64,000 nucleotides of DNA from Varroa destructor (taxonomy: Eukaryota; Arthropoda; Arachnida; Mesostigmata; Varroidae), in assembly GCF_002443255.2 (NCBI RefSeq), contig NW_019211457.1, positions 25,350,921 through 25,414,920 of the forward strand, read 5' to 3'. Below are positions 1 to 14,213 of this stretch, piece after piece. The notes under the pieces are model-generated. The model ran no database searches. It had not been told where the DNA came from and saw nothing but the letters and a program-made list of their open reading frames with translations. Made by a program: the position numbers and the translations under genes. Every line of letters starts with the position of its first letter. Within the stretch, counting starts at the first letter, position 1.

Positions 1-3000
1 TCTATAATCTTTGCGGCGATTGGTGACAGCCCCCAGCACCAATGGACATACCTTGTTCCGCGATGGCGCATTACACACTATAATAGTACTATATAACTCT
101 GGCTAGCAAATACAAGCTGTTTAATTAAACAATCTCTTTTAAAGCCATGGGCCTATACGGTGCCCTAACATTCTGCGGTCTCTAATGCGTTCGAATTGCT
201 ACACGGGTACAACAATGGTAAGTCTGAGTATAGATTTGCCAGATGGCATGATCACCGGCTTCATTCTGATAATGATCTTTTTGAGAGAACGAGCCTTGGC
301 GAAGGGAAAAAGATCTGCAGCCTGACGCCAGCTAAACGTTGGAATCTAATTTGTTATCTTTCCCCTATTGACTCCCGTTTTCCAGAAAGAATCTGCAGGC
401 TACAGGGGCAACCAGAATGCCTGACCAGGATAGTGTAGCGGCGTCTTGTGCACTAGAAGTCTCAGAGCCAACGATGGTCTGCCAACTAGCGCTGGCCGGT
501 CTAATAACGAGCGGCGGATGCGATCCGCTATATAATTACAAAGCCGAAACTTACTAACATGACGAGATTCAACGCACTTCGAGCTTGGGGCCTGCAGGAA
601 CCTTGATTACCTGTAATACCCTTGCAGTGAACAGAAAATAACGGCTTGAGACCTAAACTACACTGAACATTCGAATAGCATCTTGTTAATTCCGCGATTT
701 CCCAATACAGCCAACCAGTCTTATTCCCTCAAACCGCATTGAATTACTATAGAGCATATACATGGTATTATCCAACACGGTGGCCCGCACAATCGTTAGA
801 AGCAGCATAACTTTTACTTTATCGGAATTCGTTCGCATTTTTCGGCTGTTTTTTTTTGTTGAAATGATTTTTATAGCTTCGTCGAACCAATTACGTGGAA
901 GATGATACAGTCAAGCTTCATCATACATTTGCATAACTTCAAACTTTTATAAAGCTATATTACATCTGCATATCTATCTATTGTTTATATATATGTTCGA
1001 ATGAAATCAAAAGATCTTTCGTTAAATAGACTATGTATCTATAATGATAGCAACTTTTAGCTAACTCACCTTCTCTTTTAGAGTAAATCTAAACTCGACA
1101 AAAAAAAACATAAAACTCGACAACTAGCAACATTTCCATACATTGTCTATACGGCGTACTATACATACGACGTATACTAAGCTTCTTAAAATGCGATACT
1201 GTTATTGAGGCTTAGAGGTAACAATGAGCTTCAAAGTTATGATACATTCCGCTTTTGTGTGTTTCACATACTTGAAGAATCTAACATTTGAAGAAAATCC
1301 TATCATTCTTCAACGTAAAGCCTCCTCTAAGCTAAGGCAGCGGCCATCACAGTTGCAGTTTTGAGTATGTCAAAACCTTAGGCAAGATTTTAGTATGATG
1401 GTAGCCTTACAACGTTAGTCGGCATTGGAAAAAACCTACGAACCACACGTTATCCTGCTCTCGAGGCCAAGACAAGAAACGCAATTACGCCAACTTTGCC
1501 TGACAACATCTTTCGTATCATTATATCCTGCTATTTGTGCTTGCTGCCTAGAATATATGTTTTGGCTTGCTTGTAAATGAAACATGCGTTCCTGCAGGGG
1601 AGTTATTTCCAATTAAGAATCGTTATCGCTTATTACGTTCATTGTAGATGAAAAAAGTAATACAAGTTCAGACGCTGGAAGTTGAAATGTAAAAATTATT
1701 GCGCATTAACACTACATTTTCGATTGGCTAGTTCTACAGTCCGTGAACGAAAATGTGCCACACCTCTGAGTCAAAGAGATATTATCATTAAGCTCAATAT
1801 AAGGCCTACTTAAAGGAGCTGATTTATTTCTGAAGGACTAAACGGGTGCACCTATTTGTGATGCCTCGCAACACAGTAATTCGTTTAGGAAACTCGTTTT
1901 TGCTCCTAAAAAAAATTGAAACTTGGCATTTCCAAGTTGAGTAGACAATCCGTATCATTTGATAGCTATTTCGCGACGATCGTTTAGCCAGTTGTATACT
2001 CGATATGGTCTAGCGATGCGCTGGTATGTCTGCAAGCTTTTCGAGTCGGTCACAAAACGTATCTTTGAACCTGTATCGAAACAATTGCCCTGTTTCGTTT
2101 ACTAAGGTAGAAAGAGGTGCATCTTTACTCTGTTTCAGATCTCAATGTTTCCCATGAAGTTTTGCTTTTTTAGGAAATCTAAAGCTGGAAAAGGCCTGTG
2201 AGCAACAGTGTATTTGTATGCATCTGAATAACGTGACGTGGTAGCGGGTAGACTATTCTCATGTTCCATAGCGTGTCCTTCGATTGTGAACAGCAAGAAA
2301 TCGCTTATTAGCCTAAATATCGGTATAGAACTTGCAAGTGTTAGGTCCTAAAACACGACAGAATTGTCGGTGAACCACGAGGGTTTCTGCGAGATAATAA
2401 TAAGTAAAACGACAAATGCGTTTCCAATAAATCCCAACGAAGGGTTTAAGATCACTGAAGAAAAGCAGACATGTGGTAGAAATACCAACGGTCTCTGAGG
2501 GGTCGACCTTCAAACGTTCCGTAGGAAAACCCACCCAGTTTGCATTTCGTATTTTTTGATTGATACTAATTGTCACCTATACTTTCATTTTTTAAGAGTA
2601 AGATAAACCGATCGAATTGACTCATATATGGTTGGTATTTACGTATAGGAAATAAGTAACTTATTTGTATGTTTTTTGTTATATTGGCCAGTACTGTGTC
2701 GGATATAGCAGCTCCGTACCGTACACAGAATACATTTCCTCGTGTTCACATACGCTAAAAAATAGGTGCTTCAATTTAAAAAAATGTGTGATATTTCCTT
2801 CGAATTAATGTATATAACATATGGCTGACAAATGAGCCAAACTCCGAAACCTTATCACGCGAGGAATCTTTTTTACGAAGACTCCCTGTCATTACATATA
2901 TCAACGAGGTGTATATATTTACCTACTTAAGTATACCTATTGACTTAAGCTACTTTGTGTGAATATTTAAAGGGATTTTATTAACAATTTAAGATAAATT

Positions 3001-4294
3001 ATTTTGATTTAAATAGTTTACCCATGCTATTTGGTGAGTCTTTGCGAAATAAGTTGCACCACCTTTTTTTATCCAAGTTTATCTTCCATCAAGGAAATTT
3101 CCGTATTTTAGGTAAGTCGACGATGGGGTTCGAGTAATAGCGCAGCTCCTCCTCTAAAAGAACCATAAAAGCATCTTTGTACACTGACAGATAAGTGCCC
3201 AACTGGAGATAAACAGGTGCTTGCGATAAACTAAAACAATATTGGTGCCGTTTGTTAATAGACAGACTATACGAAAAGAGATATCTGAATGAAATTCAAT
3301 GTAAGACCTATGGACAGCTTTGGCTTATAACTCCAGTTCAAGACATAAGCCGTCAATAACTGATTTTCGAAAATGCAATTTCTGGATCTGTGAATAATTT
3401 TTTTTATCGTAACCGTAAATGAACCACTGACCTTACCATATATAACGAAAACGGTTGATGTTTATTTTGAGTTGACAGGAGGAGCAGTAGATTAAAAATT
3501 CCAAAAATACAAAGGTCTAGTAAAGACATGAAAAATTCAAAGAGATGTTAACCGTTATAGAATACATAATCTACCCGGCGCGACAACCTCACTTTGAAAA
3601 TTATCTCCAAGATAGCGTCATTCTGTTGTGATGGTCTATATTTGAAACCGGGCGTAGAGGTACTTTGTTTCATGCTGGAAAGTAGCCATCTGAAGCAATG
3701 TTTAACAACCACCTGGGTATCAGGCAAAAACCTAACACATTTAACCTTAATTACGAGAACAATTTCTAATACCGGTCCAAACACTCCGAAGCCATTGGAG
3801 ACAACTTCTTAAGTTTTCCTTTTGCTAACAGTTAGGCGTTGCCTAAACTACAGTTTTGTAAACAAATCAAAAGTGCTTATTCATGTTCTTTTCTTTGGTA
3901 AATCGTGCGTTTTTGTTGAGTATTACATTGTAATCTTCCGTAATCTTTTTATTCGTTCGTAAAACATTTGACCTGTTTTTCTTGTTTTGGCTCTTTGTGC
4001 CGTCTGTGTTTATTCCTTAATTAAAATGCACCTCAACTCCGGGGCCTAGCCGGCCTGATTTGCTCGTTGCGTCATACACTCTCTTTTCACATCCCCTTTT
4101 TGCGACTCGCCAATTGTATAAGCAGGAAACCAATGCTTTACTTGGTGTTCCGGGAAGAATCGTCACGCACGAATCATTTCCGTTACAGTCTAGCGCTGGT
4201 GATATTTGCAGCTTTCTTAGTTAGCATTCTATTAGGTCATGAGACCGTCGAAGCCTATAACATAGGGCAAACTTTCAGCAGACCCTATACATAG
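1..4294. other. no supported gene, AT-rich DNA
   Basis: I see no gene, RNA or mobile element that I can support. Open frames are all under 95 codons, none shows a recognisable domain on either strand, and homopolymer A/T runs are common. A frame ending at 4,294 encodes a hydrophobic stretch (ALVIFAAFLVSILLG), but its first ATG is at 4,132, it ends after about 55 residues and it lacks splice or promoter support. Confidence 0.6.
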
Positions 4295-4466
4295 CACGTA
4301 CCCAGGTACGTGGTCGTTCTGTATCATTATGACCACGCTTTCTAGCTATGGCTATAAATAATGGCTAGCGTTATAAAGACAATAAACGTAATAATAGAGA
4401 AAAACATGACTGAGGCACGATCCTATGTGAGGTGACGTACACGTATACGTGTAGACGAAACGTCAC
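4295..4466. repeat. cluster of ACGT-rich inverted repeats
   Basis: Three inverted repeats lie within 172 bp. CACGTAC/GTACGTG has a 4-nt loop at 4,295-4,312. CGTGGTC at 4,309-4,315 pairs with GACCACG at 4,331-4,337. The perfect 14-nt palindrome ACACGTATACGTGT at 4,439-4,452 is flanked by GTGACGT (4,432) and ACGTCAC (4,460). The GTGACGT and ACGTCAC arms contain CRE-like TGACG half sites, but function is unknown. It could be a relic of a small inverted-repeat element or chance. Confidence 0.5.
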
Positions 4467-7400
4467 AACTGGAGCAGGCTAGGGAAAAGCGATTGGTTTT
4501 AGGCGAATCACTTTGCATTAGTTCAAGCTAGTGTGTACGTCCTGGCCTTAGCCTATTTCTATCGCTGCTGATGCTTCAACTGTCTGTCCTTGTGAGGGTA
4601 GTGCAAGGCTCAGGAATGTCTGTTTTCCGAAAAACCCTGACCGGTTAGTAGCCTTTGCCGGCCGCTGCACTGACACACAGGGCAACCCAACTGACCTGTG
4701 TGCAGTATAGCCTTTATAACCCAAGTCAGATTGACGGACCTCTTGCTTAGTGATTTGGCTGCTTTTGTTGTTGATGCTGGTCTGGGATGTACATCCCCAC
4801 AAAAACCCCGTTTTTCCTGGCAAAAACAGAGAATCTGCCAGCCATGACGTTTATGGTGAACGGACTTGCTCGTTTATTATAGTTCGTTCATCGGCGTTCT
4901 ATGACAATAGCATACGCAACAGGAGGCCGCATCTGTAGCAGCTAATAACAACCGAAATTGTGTACAGGTCATCAAAAATAGTTGTATATATCATAGTATT
5001 AGTGTATACATGACGTATTAACTCCTGATTTTTTTTAACATTTCCTGTTTGCTGAAAAAGCCTGTAAATTTAGTAAGGTGGCGCTGAAGATATGCGTGTA
5101 AAGCTGCCTTCTTTCCTGTGGAAAATGTTGCTTGTTTTTTCTTTTAATTCACGTGCAAAACGTTTAATTCATCACAGACACTTCGAATAGTGAAGAATAA
5201 GCGAAGACGATAGAATTAGGTATCAGGATTAGTTAATTTCGAAGCGGTTCGAGTGTCCGAAACGGCTTTTCTAAGGAAGCCGCCTGTATCAGTAGCGGCG
5301 ACCGTCACCAATGTTTCAACCGGTGTCAACCAACTCGATGCCAGATGAGATATAGATTTCTGTGCGCATTTGTAAGTCGGCTGCGTCCCAACATGCTATT
5401 GAAACTCGAAAATGCGTCTGTACACGTGTATTTCTTTGCGAGCCAGAGAGGTTTAGGAAGTCTCCTCATTTATATATTCCCTCTGAGCGAATCTCCTTGT
5501 TTAGATAGCTTCCGTTCAGTGATTTTGTTCATTTATATCCTCTTACATTTTTCGAAACAATCATACCCCCTACACTGGCAGTGGAAGGGGGGTTCGGCGT
5601 CTCATGTTGATACAAAGAAGCACATGCTAGCTAATAGTGCAACAATCGCCCCTCGACCGCTGAGCTCGACCCTATATAGCCTACGAAGTAAACAACTCTT
5701 GAGAAATCTACCAGCCGATATCAGGCCAAGTCTCTCATCGTTAACTAAAGTGTGTTTCTTGCCGTGCGCCACAATACAACATGTCTGAGGTAAAAAGCAT
5801 CAAAAAAAAAATAGACGCCATACGACGCGTGCAAAGGCCTGGCGACACCTGTTACATTTGTACACTGGAACGGTTCGCATGCTGTTTCCAGCTGACCTGA
5901 TTATTACAAACGCCTCATGCACGCTTCAGCCACATCGAATAGGGGACATCAAGTTAACAACTTTCTTACGTTACTCGGTGAGCCCTGCAGAGGCCAGCTA
6001 ACGCCCCAGTACCGTTGCTACCTACTCCCTCTAGCTTCAATTACACATTGAGCTGCTGCGTCATGTTGACAGTCTTACATGTGCCGACGTTCTGTCAGCG
6101 TTCTTGAGCACTTCACATGTGCTACAGTATCCTCGGGTCCCTTTCGCCTCCGCTCGATCATCCGATTCACTATTACTAGTCACTATACACTATAAATCCT
6201 CGCTGCTGTATGGCAATCTTCGACGTGAACCTTTTCGGTTAGTACGCCGCCTGTCTGTTTGATCTGGTGACTGCTGCTTACATGGGCGTAATGGTACTGT
6301 TTCTCAGCTGCGGATCGGAACTTTTCCGTTAGCTACTTGGATCTCAAGTCTAATGAAGGTTGAAAGTAGGGAAGGATAGTTGTTTTGTTCAGGGGAGCCT
6401 GAGGGAGGCGTGGAGAGGGCAAGCCCCTGCTTTCCTCCTCGAAAACCGAAAACTACACCCCGGCTGGCTGGAATTGGGAGAGTACCAGGATTAGGACCTA
6501 GAGAGCGACAGCCAGTGGGAAAGGGATGGTAAAAATACGGTTACTACTGTCGTCAACGAAAGAAAGGTATAGATACTTAGAGATGACGATCTGGTCGTCG
6601 TAGCTGGGGCCTTGTAGAACGCCAAAGGTTGTGGGGTGGCACGACATTTAGTCGCTAGTCAGGCGTCGCGAACATTCTAGAGATGTCTGGCAGATTGATA
6701 CGATGTATTATAAACGTTTCGATATAAGCCTGAAGGCAGGAAAAGAATAGAGAGGAAATTAAAAAAAAAAATAGTTGTTTAGTATAGACAAGAGATTGTG
6801 TGTAGTTGCTTGTACGCTTGAGAAATAAAAGAAGTGCTTCGGTTGGGTTGACGTCTTTCACAATCTCTGAATCTTGACAAGGACGCCATAGTTTTCTAGA
6901 GCTATTATATGAACACATATTGTACATTTAAATAATATATTGTGATGCGATCACCTTTTAAAACATGGCAGTAAACAAGAATGTAACAAGAGTTGTTACC
7001 GCCGCAACATCCATATAAGCCACACGCTAGACCTCCAGTCACAAAGTGTTATTTATGTTGTTGACACATGTTTACAAAATTCAGGGCTTGTGACTAACTC
7101 GAAGGTTTAATGCCACACGCTTTAGAAAGAAGGCTTTTGCTATATTAAGGCCGCTCATAGAAAGGCGTGTCCTTCTGTGTACAGCTCAGCCCATGCGTGG
7201 CCGGGTACCGCAATATTTCTTGGCTTTGAGAATGTTAAGAAAAGAAAAGACTTTTATTGATATTGTCTGGGACCTAGGCAACAATCCCCGTTAAACAACT
7301 GAACTGGCAAAAAGGAGGAAAGCTTTTGAATTCTAGGCACGACGAATGGACAGCACGGGCCATAGACCTTCTGAACACGGGACGTCCATCCCCTGCGCAA

Positions 7401-10400
7401 CTATATGGGCAAAGCTAAGCAGTTAACTCGCCTACGAGAAAGGACCTGCTGGCCTGCTATCCAAGCACCACTATGTAAATCGATGCATATTAATACTGAC
7501 TTCATTAGAGAATCGGCTATATGCCAATCCTATTTTCAACCTTCCCTTTGCTTAAGTTGCTCATTTGTCGCCATCCTCACATGGTGCTACCTATTGCGCC
7601 CTTAAAAACGGCATTAATTTTTGGCATAATTTTGACAAAGATTACGTAAACGCAGCGGGTAGCTTCGGGAAATGCTAGGTAACGTCTGTCCATAGTCCGT
7701 CGCTGTCTCTTCCCTGGCCAAGCAGTTCCTAAAAACGATGTTAGAAATATATAAGCTCGAAACAGGTTAGGTTGTCTTTAGCGGCTAACGCCGGCACCTG
7801 TATCGTTGCCAGGGTCGTGACGGGGAAACGGACAGAGGCAGACCAGCTACGAACCAGCCAAAGGAGAGGAAAATATGCATGTCTGCGTTGTCTTTGCATC
7901 CTTCTCGTTCTATCCCTCGCTGTCCCTTGGTTTCTAGCGTAATCTCTCTAGTGTGCCCCACATCGCGCAAGTGACTCAGTATTCAGTACGGAGGCTCAAG
8001 TTTATTCCAGCGGCTCGTATTCGCCGTTATCCCAGACTGTGTCTCGGGGGAAAGAGCGGCGAAAGGCCACAGCAGATGTTAATAGGTAGCTGAGCGAAGC
8101 ATGACAAGAGGCAAATGCAGAGGAGAAAAAGTTCTGAAATCAGGAAGAACGAGAAAAGCGTAGGCAAACTTTTTCACTATATATCATATTATATCCAGGA
8201 CACAATTGCTGGACACAACGATGTACATTATACAGCCACTGAACGGAAGTAGCAGTTTCATGATATAAGTTAGACTGTGACATAAGTACTGGCAAGGATT
8301 ACGCTAGTGGCTAAACGCGCACTGATGTACGGAGAGAGAAGGGAAATAAACGTCCAAAAGTATGCGTGCCCATCTGTCTAAAATTGCGCAAACTAATAGG
8401 AACAATACAAATTACATACAGGAACCGAGGTCTATGTGTTGAGTAACCTCCTATGCAGGTGAAGAGAGTTTAAAGCATTTTTAAAATTTTCGCATTTATG
8501 TTTAAATATTTAAACATTTTGCATAATAGAGCATAAAAGCAGATACGGGTCGTTTATGTTGTATCATATATATATGTACGCGTATGGAACTGTGTAGATA
8601 CGGTTTCAATACAATACCGATACAAAGTAACGTTGATTAGAGCGATTTCCGGAAGATGAGATACCGAGCGAAGAATTAACTGTGAAGAGCGTCTGGTATA
8701 AGTAGAACAAAATCAATATTGGATATTTCTCTATTGATTTTTCCGTTTCGACCTCTAATGATATGCCGGCGTCATTGAACTGTGCAAGTGCCCCTATGTG
8801 AGAACATCTGATGCGAACCAAAAGCGGACGGTGGATGTCCTGTTTGTGAGACAAGATATTCAAAGTTGCTAAGTTTCATATATCTTCAGATTGTCGGCCT
8901 TCGGATTCGTTGTCGGGCCCTTAAACGGATGTAGACAAAAATAAATAAAGGGTAATCTATGTCAAAAGCTTTGGCTAGAAAGTTGCAAGAAAGAGTTCAG
9001 AAACTCACCAAATGAAATATTTGGCTCAGAAAGGGACCAATAGCCCAAATTATATTTTTTACAACGTTGTGAGGTTGATGAAGAATCGATATTGACGTAT
9101 CCATAGTTGTACCTCGTTTTAGAGTCGCATTTAGAGTTTCGCCGAAACCTAGGCAACCTAGGTATCGGCTACGCCCTAGGGAACCTAGTAACTAGATAAT
9201 ACATAGTCAGGTCAAGTTAAAAAGCAATTGCTAATACAATGTATGTTCAAAGCTAAGAGATCACATATCTGCCATTTCGTGTTCATTCAAAACAAGCTTT
9301 ATGTAGATTTCCTAGTGCTCCTTTTCTCTTTAGGAAAATGTAAATGCCTTATGAGCAGCAGTGAATACCCACTCGTGGTGACGATTTTCCTTATAATATA
9401 TATAGTAATATACAACAAAGGTAAAAAAAAAGCGTTATTATGTAATACAATTTCTGTGAAACCAGCGTATCGCATGCGCACCATCATGTATTACCTTCAA
9501 GTGAGCTCTCGTAGAAGCAGAATAGTCTTGATGATACGTTCTATAGCGATTTAATTAAATTACAATTCATCGACGCGACGATCGCCATGTTGCAGTAATG
9601 ACAGGATCCATCAGGCACGAGCTAACGCTCAAGAAAAAGTTTTTCCTGACCTTCTGCTTTCCAACGACGGAGAACTGCACGCAGTACGACGTGAAGTTTG
9701 TTTGAATCTGGCGTAGTTAGAAAGTGGTAACACTAGAAACGTGTACGTTCTTTTTACTGCAATGTTATTGTTCTTCCGCAAAGTTCATCTTTGGTCGGGC
9801 CGCGAATTCGTCGCTAAATACATTCATTTGCCTGCGGTCTTCTAATTTTTCTTGCCGGTTTTCGTTGTCTCTTTGTTGTTGACATCTTCACATCTAGACC
9901 CATAGTTTGAAGAACTTGTTTGGCCCTATCCGAGAATTATTCTGGATTGATCGTCTAGCAAGAACTGGAAATAATTTTTACGAAATCTCTCAGTGTCCTA
10001 TATAGGACATAATTTCCTCGATTATGAGTAATCTAGTATTATTGAATTATTAACTGCCAACACGTTAACCACATATGGATCCTTGAATCAGATTCTATAT
10101 TTCGTTTCCGAAGGCACATATACAACCGAATACACAATACGAACAAAATCATTGTATTTATAAGATTTATCAATAGGGCTTATTCAGTAGAAATAATTAA
10201 AACGTTTTCTAGATGGACCCTTTACAGCGGGAATGATTTTCTATCGATGAAAGAAACATTTGGATGGACGGGTACTACTTTGTATCTGTCATTTCTTATG
10301 CGGGGCTTTATAAACCCCGGTAGTTTTTCTATAAGCCACTAACAAGCTAGACTTTTTACTTTGAGGAAAAGGGAAAATTAATTTTTCTGGGAAGCGATAC

Positions 10401-12366
10401 TCTATAGACAGCGTTTAATAGCGCGCCACTTACGTCGCCGAAAATAGTCTATTGCAAGCTCTTGAAAGCTTAAGGCTAAACCCACAACAGCCCCAAATTT
10501 CCTGTATTTTCTGGGTCCGGGTTTGAGCCTATCTCAGTAGAACTCCAAACCTAGCCCTAATCTTGGATTCTGTCAGCTTGTACGCTGACTTTCACTTCCT
10601 TTAAATATTTGTTCACCTTCTCATGATCTCTGATTTACATAATGATAGCTTTCAGCATCTGATACGTGCTTTTGTGAAATTTCGCGAGTTGGAATCATCT
10701 GGAACGCTATTTCGCTCATCGTTGGTGGGTCTGGTTATGGAGTCGTCTTTTAAGCCCATGGGGTAATACATATAACGTCCTCGTTAGTAAACCAATGTCA
10801 GCTAGCAGGGATATTACTTTTAACGTCAGTTTCATTTGAGAAATTTAAGACTATTTTTGGTCAACCTCAATGGTGCAGAAGCTTTGCAACTAACTAGATG
10901 AACATCTTCACGGTTAGGTTTTTCTCATAAATTGTCCAGAACCACATTCACTACGCGTTGCTATGGCACCACGTTATATTGCGGTTGAATTCATCCTTCA
11001 GTTGAGCTTTTAACTTAAACATTAGCTGAAACCAACAATACGATCAATTTTACAATGGCATTTGGGTGTTAAAATCTATGGTGACATAAAGCATAGTCTA
11101 AATTATTATATGTTAGTAAATACTCATTTCGAGCTAGAATTGTATATAACATTATAATGCTATTATTACCGCTATAACGATTTGTTAGATTAAGTCGACT
11201 AAAACGGCTTTCTACTTGGACGAGATGGTGAAGAAGTGAAGGTTTTACGAAGTACATTCTACCACATCATTTACATTTGCGTAAAGACCTGATTCTTTAA
11301 AAAAGAAACGTGGTACATTGGCCCGCTTCCAGTCCAGTTCCGTTGTACTTTTGGCCTGTTAGTTAGTAGGTATTTTCCATATCTACAGTTGATACGGGTT
11401 AGTTTTAACGTTGTTTCCCGCTCTAACTAAGCTTCGATTTTGAGTTCCGTGTTTGGCAGCTTATAGGCCTCGCATCCTAGGGAAACCACCCGGTTGGTTC
11501 GGCTGCGATCAGTATAGCTCAATAGTTTTATTAGCGGTATGCAAATAGGCCATACTCTGAGAAATCTTTTTTTTTACGTTAATAGAACCAAAGAAAATTC
11601 TCTTGGGCGTATGTAACGCGTTGCTGCTGGACTAAGCTCAACGACACGGTAGAACCTGCTTAATCGGCATATGCGGAATAACATATATCGATCCCTACTA
11701 GGTACCGATGAGCCATCATTTCCAGATATTTAGTTCCCCTTTTGCTATCGGGGCCGACATTATTCGCGGTTTTTGTTTTTCATGGATCGATAGATTTCTC
11801 CTACCAGGTGACTTTGTTGAGCTATGGCGCGTATGTTTTTAAGTTACGGGTGATTGTAGCAGGATTTTCAGTTAACTACCAAAACAAGTGGGTATAAATT
11901 TTGAATGGAAATACGCAGAACATTAGCGAGTAGCCACTGAAAATTTTAAGTAGTCTAAGCTAATCATAAATTATCATCCCCTTACACGCTAGCAGCCGCA
12001 GTCATAATAACCGGTGTGGCAGACAACAGGTATTGCGCGTTTTTTCGTCTATGAAGGGCACTGGTATCGTAGATGCATGTCTCACTGATACGACAAACTG
12101 GATACATAACAACCGATAAAAAAAACATGACCTATAGCTTTTGACCTCATACTCCGCTGAAATAGGAGAACTGCGATAGGCCCAGCTATGTTGTGGGCAC
12201 CCCGAATGATTCTACATATACGGAGTAGAGTCTGAAAGCTACCCGCGCATTAAACACTTGTATCATCCTATCTGCTAGCATTTTTAACCTAATTACCTCA
12301 AGCACGGCATGTCCCATCACGAGAGCTGGAGCAGCAATGCCCGGTTCTCTTTGGAGCCACACGAGA
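4467..12366. other. no supported gene
   Basis: No supported gene. A somewhat GC-richer stretch at about 5,990-6,640 contains a near duplicate, GTGAACCTTTTCGGTTAG at 6,227 and GGAACTTTTCCGTTAG at 6,318, but no long or recognisable frame. The longest ATG frame (5,345-5,788 plus, 147 codons) has no recognisable domain, a composition like its surroundings, and a length expected by chance in a window of this size. Around 9,140-9,190 there are three CCTAGG-type palindromes close together. Confidence 0.55.
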
Positions 12367-12369
12367 TTT

Positions 12370-12403
12370 AAAACAACTTTTAGTTGTTTTAGTCAACTAA
12401 AAG
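12370..12403. repeat. two overlapping, mutually exclusive stem-loops
   Basis: AAAACAAC (12,370-12,377) pairs perfectly with GTTGTTTT (12,383-12,390) over a 5-nt loop. CTTTTAGTTG (12,377-12,386) pairs perfectly with CAACTAAAAG (12,394-12,403) over a 7-nt loop. The two hairpins share bases, so a transcript could form only one at a time. No neighbouring gene suggests a role. Confidence 0.5.
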
Positions 12404-12551
12404 TTTATGTATTTATCTATAACCTCTTCTAGAATATCTTCTCGATATATCATATTATAGGAATAACTATCGTAGTAATAATATATAACAGATAATAATA
12501 TACAACCTAGACCACCTTACGTGTTTTCGATTTCTATAGTACTCCTGCTTG

Positions 12552-12589
12552 CTACTAAAATAACTCCCCCCTACTAAAATAATTCCTCC
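12552..12589 (+). repeat. 19-bp direct repeat, two copies
   Basis: CTACTAAAATAACTCCCCC at 12,552 is followed immediately by CTACTAAAATAATTCCTCC at 12,571, with two mismatches. It is a simple tandem duplication about 370 bp before the large satellite, with no unit in common with it. Confidence 0.7.
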
Positions 12590-12960
12590 CGAGAAATCCA
12601 CACGCTTTTTACATACCGTGGCCTAGCTTTGGAACTAGGTCGACACAATTTCACACCTGAGCTTGAGCCAGACTACTTTTTTTTGACTCTTCCACCCGCG
12701 GCCCGCGCTTTTCGCTACGATATTTATTCGTCACTACTTGACGCATGAATCTCGGTCCAAAGTGTATTCCGCGTTAGACGTGTTGTGTGTTATATATGTC
12801 AAGCTGTTTGCTAAACATACACAGTACTTTTAAGGCTTTGCTCTCTATATAATGACACTTCCAAGTTGATTAATTCCTGAATAGGATAAGAGCCAATAAA
12901 TTGTTTTTCCGATATCAGACCTGAATCAGATTAGAATTTGAAAATCTCTTTAACAGAACC

Positions 12961-14213
12961 TCGCACGGATAGTACTACGCACGCACGGATAGTACTACGC
13001 ACGCACGGATAGTACTACGCACGCACGGATAGTACTACGCACGCACGGATAGTACTACGCACGCACGGATAGTACTACGCACGCACGGATAGTACTACGC
13101 ACGCACGGATAGTACTACGCACGCACGGATAGTACTACGCACGCACGGATAGTACTACGCACGCACGGATAGTACTACGCACGCACGGATAGTACTACGC
13201 ACGCACGGATAGTACTACGCACGCACGGATAGTACTACGCACGCACGGATAGTACTACGCACGCACGGATAGTACTACGCACGCACGGATAGTACTACGC
13301 ACGCACGGATAGTACTACGCACGCACGGATAGTACTACGCACGCACGGATAGTACTACGCACGCACGGATAGTACTACGCACGCACGGATAGTACTACGC
13401 ACGCACGGATAGTACTACGCACGCACGGATAGTACTACGCACGCACGGATAGTACTACGCACGCACGGATAGTACTACGCACGCACGGATAGTACTACGC
13501 ACGCACGGATAGTACTACGCACGCACGGATAGTACTACGCACGCACGGATAGTACTACGCACGCACGGATAGTACTACGCACGCACGGATAGTACTACGC
13601 ACGCACGGATAGTACTACGCACGCACGGATAGTACTACGCACGCACGGATAGTACTACGCACGCACGGATAGTACTACGCACGCACGGATAGTACTACGC
13701 ACGCACGGATAGTACTACGCACGCACGGATAGTACTACGCACGCACGGATAGTACTACGCACGCACGGATAGTACTACGCACGCACGGATAGTACTACGC
13801 ACGCACGGATAGTACTACGCACGCACGGATAGTACTACGCACGCACGGATAGTACTACGCACGCACGGATAGTACTACGCACGCACGGATAGTACTACGC
13901 ACGCACGGATAGTACTACGCACGCACGGATAGTACTACGCACGCACGGATAGTACTACGCACGCACGGATAGTACTACGCACGCACGGATAGTACTACGC
14001 ACGCACGGATAGTACTACGCACGCACGGATAGTACTACGCACGCACGGATAGTACTACGCACGCACGGATAGTACTACGCACGCACGGATAGTACTACGC
14101 ACGCACGGATAGTACTACGCACGCACGGATAGTACTACGCACGCACGGATAGTACTACGCACGCACGGATAGTACTACGCACGCACGGATAGTACTCACG
14201 GATAGTACTACGC
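12961..14213 (+). repeat. satellite block A, 20-bp unit, ~63 copies
   Basis: This is a perfectly regular tandem array of ACGCACGGATAGTACTACGC. I count 61 full units to 14,180; the first differs only by a leading T. Two truncated units follow (16 bp at 14,181-14,196 and 17 bp at 14,197-14,213), together short of two full units by 7 bp. Apart from that first base I see no substitution in the full units. Each unit carries the 8-nt palindrome TAGTACTA and three CpG dinucleotides. Stops occur in every frame on both strands, so it is non-coding. Confidence 0.97.

Noticed and set aside
4132..4294. Short frame with a signal-peptide-like hydrophobic stretch
   Set aside because: The frame ends about 25 residues after the hydrophobic segment, no usable donor precedes the stop, and hydrophobic runs are common in T-rich sequence.
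5345..5788. 147-codon ATG frame as a gene
   Set aside because: No recognisable domain, promoter or splice signal, and composition like the flanks. A frame this long is expected by chance in 64 kb read six ways.
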